From contig CAITBU010000187.1 in NCBI GenBank assembly GCA_903890595.1, positions 1 through 7,481 of the forward strand: DNA of 7,481 bases, read 5' to 3'. A program made the position numbers and the translations under genes. This DNA comes from an uncultured Holophagaceae bacterium (lineage in GTDB: Bacteria; Acidobacteriota; Holophagae; Holophagales; Holophagaceae). Below, piece by piece: positions 5,740 to 7,481 of the stretch (positions within the stretch are counted from its first letter, which is position 1; each line of letters starts with the position of its first letter). Under the pieces are notes generated by a model that saw only the letters and a program-made list of their open reading frames with translations, did no database searches and had not been told where the DNA came from.

Positions 5740-7481
5740 ATGTCTCCGTCTGCCCTTCTCAGGGTTATCACTGCCTGCGTCCTCCTAAGCACAGCCACCC
5801 TCCACGCCCAGAGCTACCAGACCTCGTTCAGCGACGTGAAGTTCGACCGCGCCAAAGGACCCGCCACCTTCACCGCCGGCATCGAAGTCGATGCGGCTTC
5901 GGGCGCGGCGAGCATAAACCTGCCCTTCGGCCCGGGCATCGGCGAGCGGGGCCTAAAGTTCCGGCCCGTCCTGTCCATGCGCATGGCGCCCCAGCTGGGC
6001 ATCAGCTCGGCAGATGAGAACTATGTGCTGATGACCAACCCGGCCTCGGGCCATCAGACCTTGGCCACGACAACAGTTGACACCCTCTACCAGCGCTCCT
6101 CCGGCAGTGCATCCTTCTCACCCGGCAGCCTGGATTTAGGCACCATGGTGAGCCATTTCGACCAACGCAAGACCACCTACAGCCTGCCAGGTGGCGGTGG
6201 AGGTCGCGTGCTCGGTCAGGTGCCGGCTGGGCTCGGCGCAAACGAGGTCCAATCCCTGCTCGCCAGGTTTGGCCTCAGTGCCACCGATACCATTGGCTAC
6301 GCCCCAGGCTCGACTTCTCGATCCATCAAAACACCCCTCATTCAGATGGGGTCGGACGGCAGCTTGGTGGTCGGTCTTCGCACCGCCGGGTCTCCGGGTC
6401 AGGTAACCGATGAGGTCTCCGCCGACATTCAGGACTATCCCAGCAGTATCTATCGATGGGACTTCCCCCGGAGAATGCTGGTCATCCAGGGCGAAGTGGC
6501 CTACGAATTTCACTACGTAAACCACAGCTACATGACGCTCACAATTCCCTATCTGGCCATTAGTCAGAAGACGCAACTCTACAGCGGCCATTATCTGCTT
6601 ACCAAGATCCGGAACAAGTTCGGCGAGCGCATTGATTTCACCTACAATGCGGACGGAATCGGGTACATCGCGAGCTGGAGCACCAAGCCCACCGTAAGGA
6701 TTTGCGTACAGAAGGTGGGCCAAGTCGCCATCTCAACGGGACAGCCTTCCCTGAACAACAGTGTTGTCCCAGTCACCAGCGCCTTTCAGATCCGAGTCAG
6801 TTACGAGGGCGTCAGCCAGCCAATATCGAGTTACCTCCTAGAAGTCTCAAACCCGGAGGGTGGGTTACTCCCACCGCCGGTGGGGGGTGCGCCCGACAGC
6901 CCACCAGCGGCCACCGGGACCAACGGTGTAAAGACGCTGGACTTCGTTGGCTTTGATACAGCCATGCAGTCCATCCAGCCCATCCGGGTGGTCCAGGAGA
7001 TATCCAGCGAGCAGATGACCTTCTCCTATGGCCTCGGCCCGACGACCACCTGGGGATACGGCACCATCTCCCCCACGGTCCTGAGCGGCATTACTTTCCC
7101 AACCCGCACCGTGAGCCTGGTCTGGCAGCCCTATCCCTTCCGCATGAACTACAGCGCCGAGGGGGGGGGCGGCATGGTCAGCAGCAGTGCGCCAGGGCGT
7201 CCAGCTTATGGCTATGGGGTCACGGCCATCCAGGACTCAGACAGCACTCAGACCCGGGTAACCACGCACAAGCGGGTGGTACCCACCTCCAACTGGTCCG
7301 GCCTGCCGTTGGGCTACGCGCCTCCCGACCAGTGGGTGGGCACCACCTTCTACGACGCCATCACCCACCCGGACGGGACGACCAGCGTGCATCGCTTCGT
7401 GGAGCCCACCAACGCAGTGGGAGACTCCCTCCAGACGCTGGCCTTTATCAAGACCCTGGAACGGGAGGTCCGCTACTACGC
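5740..7481 (+). CDS. Large secreted Rhs/YD-repeat-like protein, N-terminal part
   Basis: The frame is open for 580 codons from the ATG at 5740 to the right edge. Residues 1 to about 24 are a Sec signal peptide (R8, then a hydrophobic stretch, likely cleavage after TLHA). Next comes TFTAGIEVDAASGAASINLPFGPGIGERGLKF (split at 43-58 and 59-73), a pattern like the N-terminal region of Rhs-type proteins. Around 288-310 an Rhs-like unit, IRNKFGERIDFTYNADG, appears. A glycine run (151-155) and a Pro/Gly-rich linker (near 375-390) suggest flexible joints. Rhs proteins form large beta-sheet shells, often holding a variable C-terminal toxin or effector, or act in surface contact. The core repeats and C-terminus lie outside the window, so toxin status is unknown. 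Codon choice is more mixed than in ispH or polA (GTA, CTA, TTA and AGA occur), which suggests later acquisition. A G9 tract interrupts residues 474-477. Family assignment is by pattern only. Confidence 0.7.
   Translation, partial: MSPSALLRVITACVLLSTATLHAQSYQTSFSDVKFDRAKGPATFTAGIEVDAASGAASINLPFGPGIGERGLKFRPVLSMRMAPQLGISSADENYVLMTNPASGHQTLATTTVDTLYQRSSGSASFSPGSLDLGTMVSHFDQRKTTYSLPGGGGGRVLGQVPAGLGANEVQSLLARFGLSATDTIGYAPGSTSRSIKTPLIQMGSDGSLVVGLRTAGSPGQVTDEVSADIQDYPSSIYRWDFPRRMLVIQGEVAYEFHYVNHSYMTLTIPYLAISQKTQLYSGHYLLTKIRNKFGERIDFTYNADGIGYIASWSTKPTVRICVQKVGQVAISTGQPSLNNSVVPVTSAFQIRVSYEGVSQPISSYLLEVSNPEGGLLPPPVGGAPDSPPAATGTNGVKTLDFVGFDTAMQSIQPIRVVQEISSEQMTFSYGLGPTTTWGYGTISPTVLSGITFPTRTVSLVWQPYPFRMNYSAEGGGGMVSSSAPGRPAYGYGVTAIQDSDSTQTRVTTHKRVVPTSNWSGLPLGYAPPDQWVGTTFYDAITHPDGTTSVHRFVEPTNAVGDSLQTLAFIKTLEREVRYY
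7161..7169 (+). repeat. Homopolymer G9 inside the Rhs-like reading frame
   Basis: Nine consecutive G encode the end of a Glu codon and three glycines (residues 474-477). Loss of one G would bring a TAA into frame at 7259-7261. Gain of one G leaves the new frame open to the window edge. Long G tracts in surface-protein genes are a known slippage site for phase variation, so the present length is the readable state. Confidence 0.85.

Noticed and set aside
5740..5778. Lipobox-like ITAC at residues 10-13 of the Rhs-like protein
   Set aside because: The hydrophobic stretch lies mostly after the cysteine and only a few residues precede it, so a normal Sec signal cleaved after TLHA fits better than a lipoprotein signal.
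5526..6017. A 163-codon plus-strand frame starting in the intergenic region
   Set aside because: Its first part is the A/T island read as Ile/Phe/Tyr-rich sequence and the rest is an out-of-frame reading of the Rhs-like gene. It has no clear ribosome binding site.

Overview
The window is GC-rich bacterial chromosome with compact genes and strong G/C preference at third codon positions. The DNA polymerase I sequence, the IspH fused to a membrane prenyltransferase-like domain, and the Rhs-like protein with an 'INLPFGPGIGERGL' opening together suggest an Acidobacteriota lineage near Holophaga/Geothrix. That placement is an inference from general familiarity with these proteins, not a search result.

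Layout, left to right. (1) 1-2224, minus: polA, cut by the left edge. The 5' nuclease and proofreading domains are complete and the polymerase domain is only begun. (2) 2308-2763, plus: a small exported single Cache-domain protein, divergent from polA across 83 bp. (3) 2765-3589, minus: a classical short-chain dehydrogenase/reductase (SDR), convergent with the Cache gene with one base between the stop codons. (4) 3590-3671: a short gap holding a perfect 15-bp-stem hairpin. (5) 3672-5396, minus: a 574-residue fusion of IspH (last step of the MEP isoprenoid pathway) with a nine-helix UbiA-type domain. (6) 5397-5739: a 343-bp divergent intergenic region with an island of about 13% G+C, a near-perfect A/T palindrome and short tandem repeats. 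(7) 5740-7481, plus: the first 580 codons of a large secreted Rhs/YD-repeat-like protein, running off the right edge. It has more mixed codon use than its neighbours and a run of nine G in the reading frame.

How the genes relate. polA and ispH are housekeeping genes. The SDR lies downstream of ispH on the same strand and could be cotranscribed, but the hairpin between them may separate them. The Cache protein has a sensing fold and no output domain, so any signalling role needs a partner encoded elsewhere. The Rhs-like gene looks like an accessory surface or secreted gene next to the housekeeping block. The most notable items are the IspH-UbiA fusion with its degraded first aspartate motif, the A/T palindrome in the divergent promoter region, and the G9 tract in the Rhs-like gene. 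No tRNA, rRNA, CRISPR array, transposase or recognisable riboswitch was seen.
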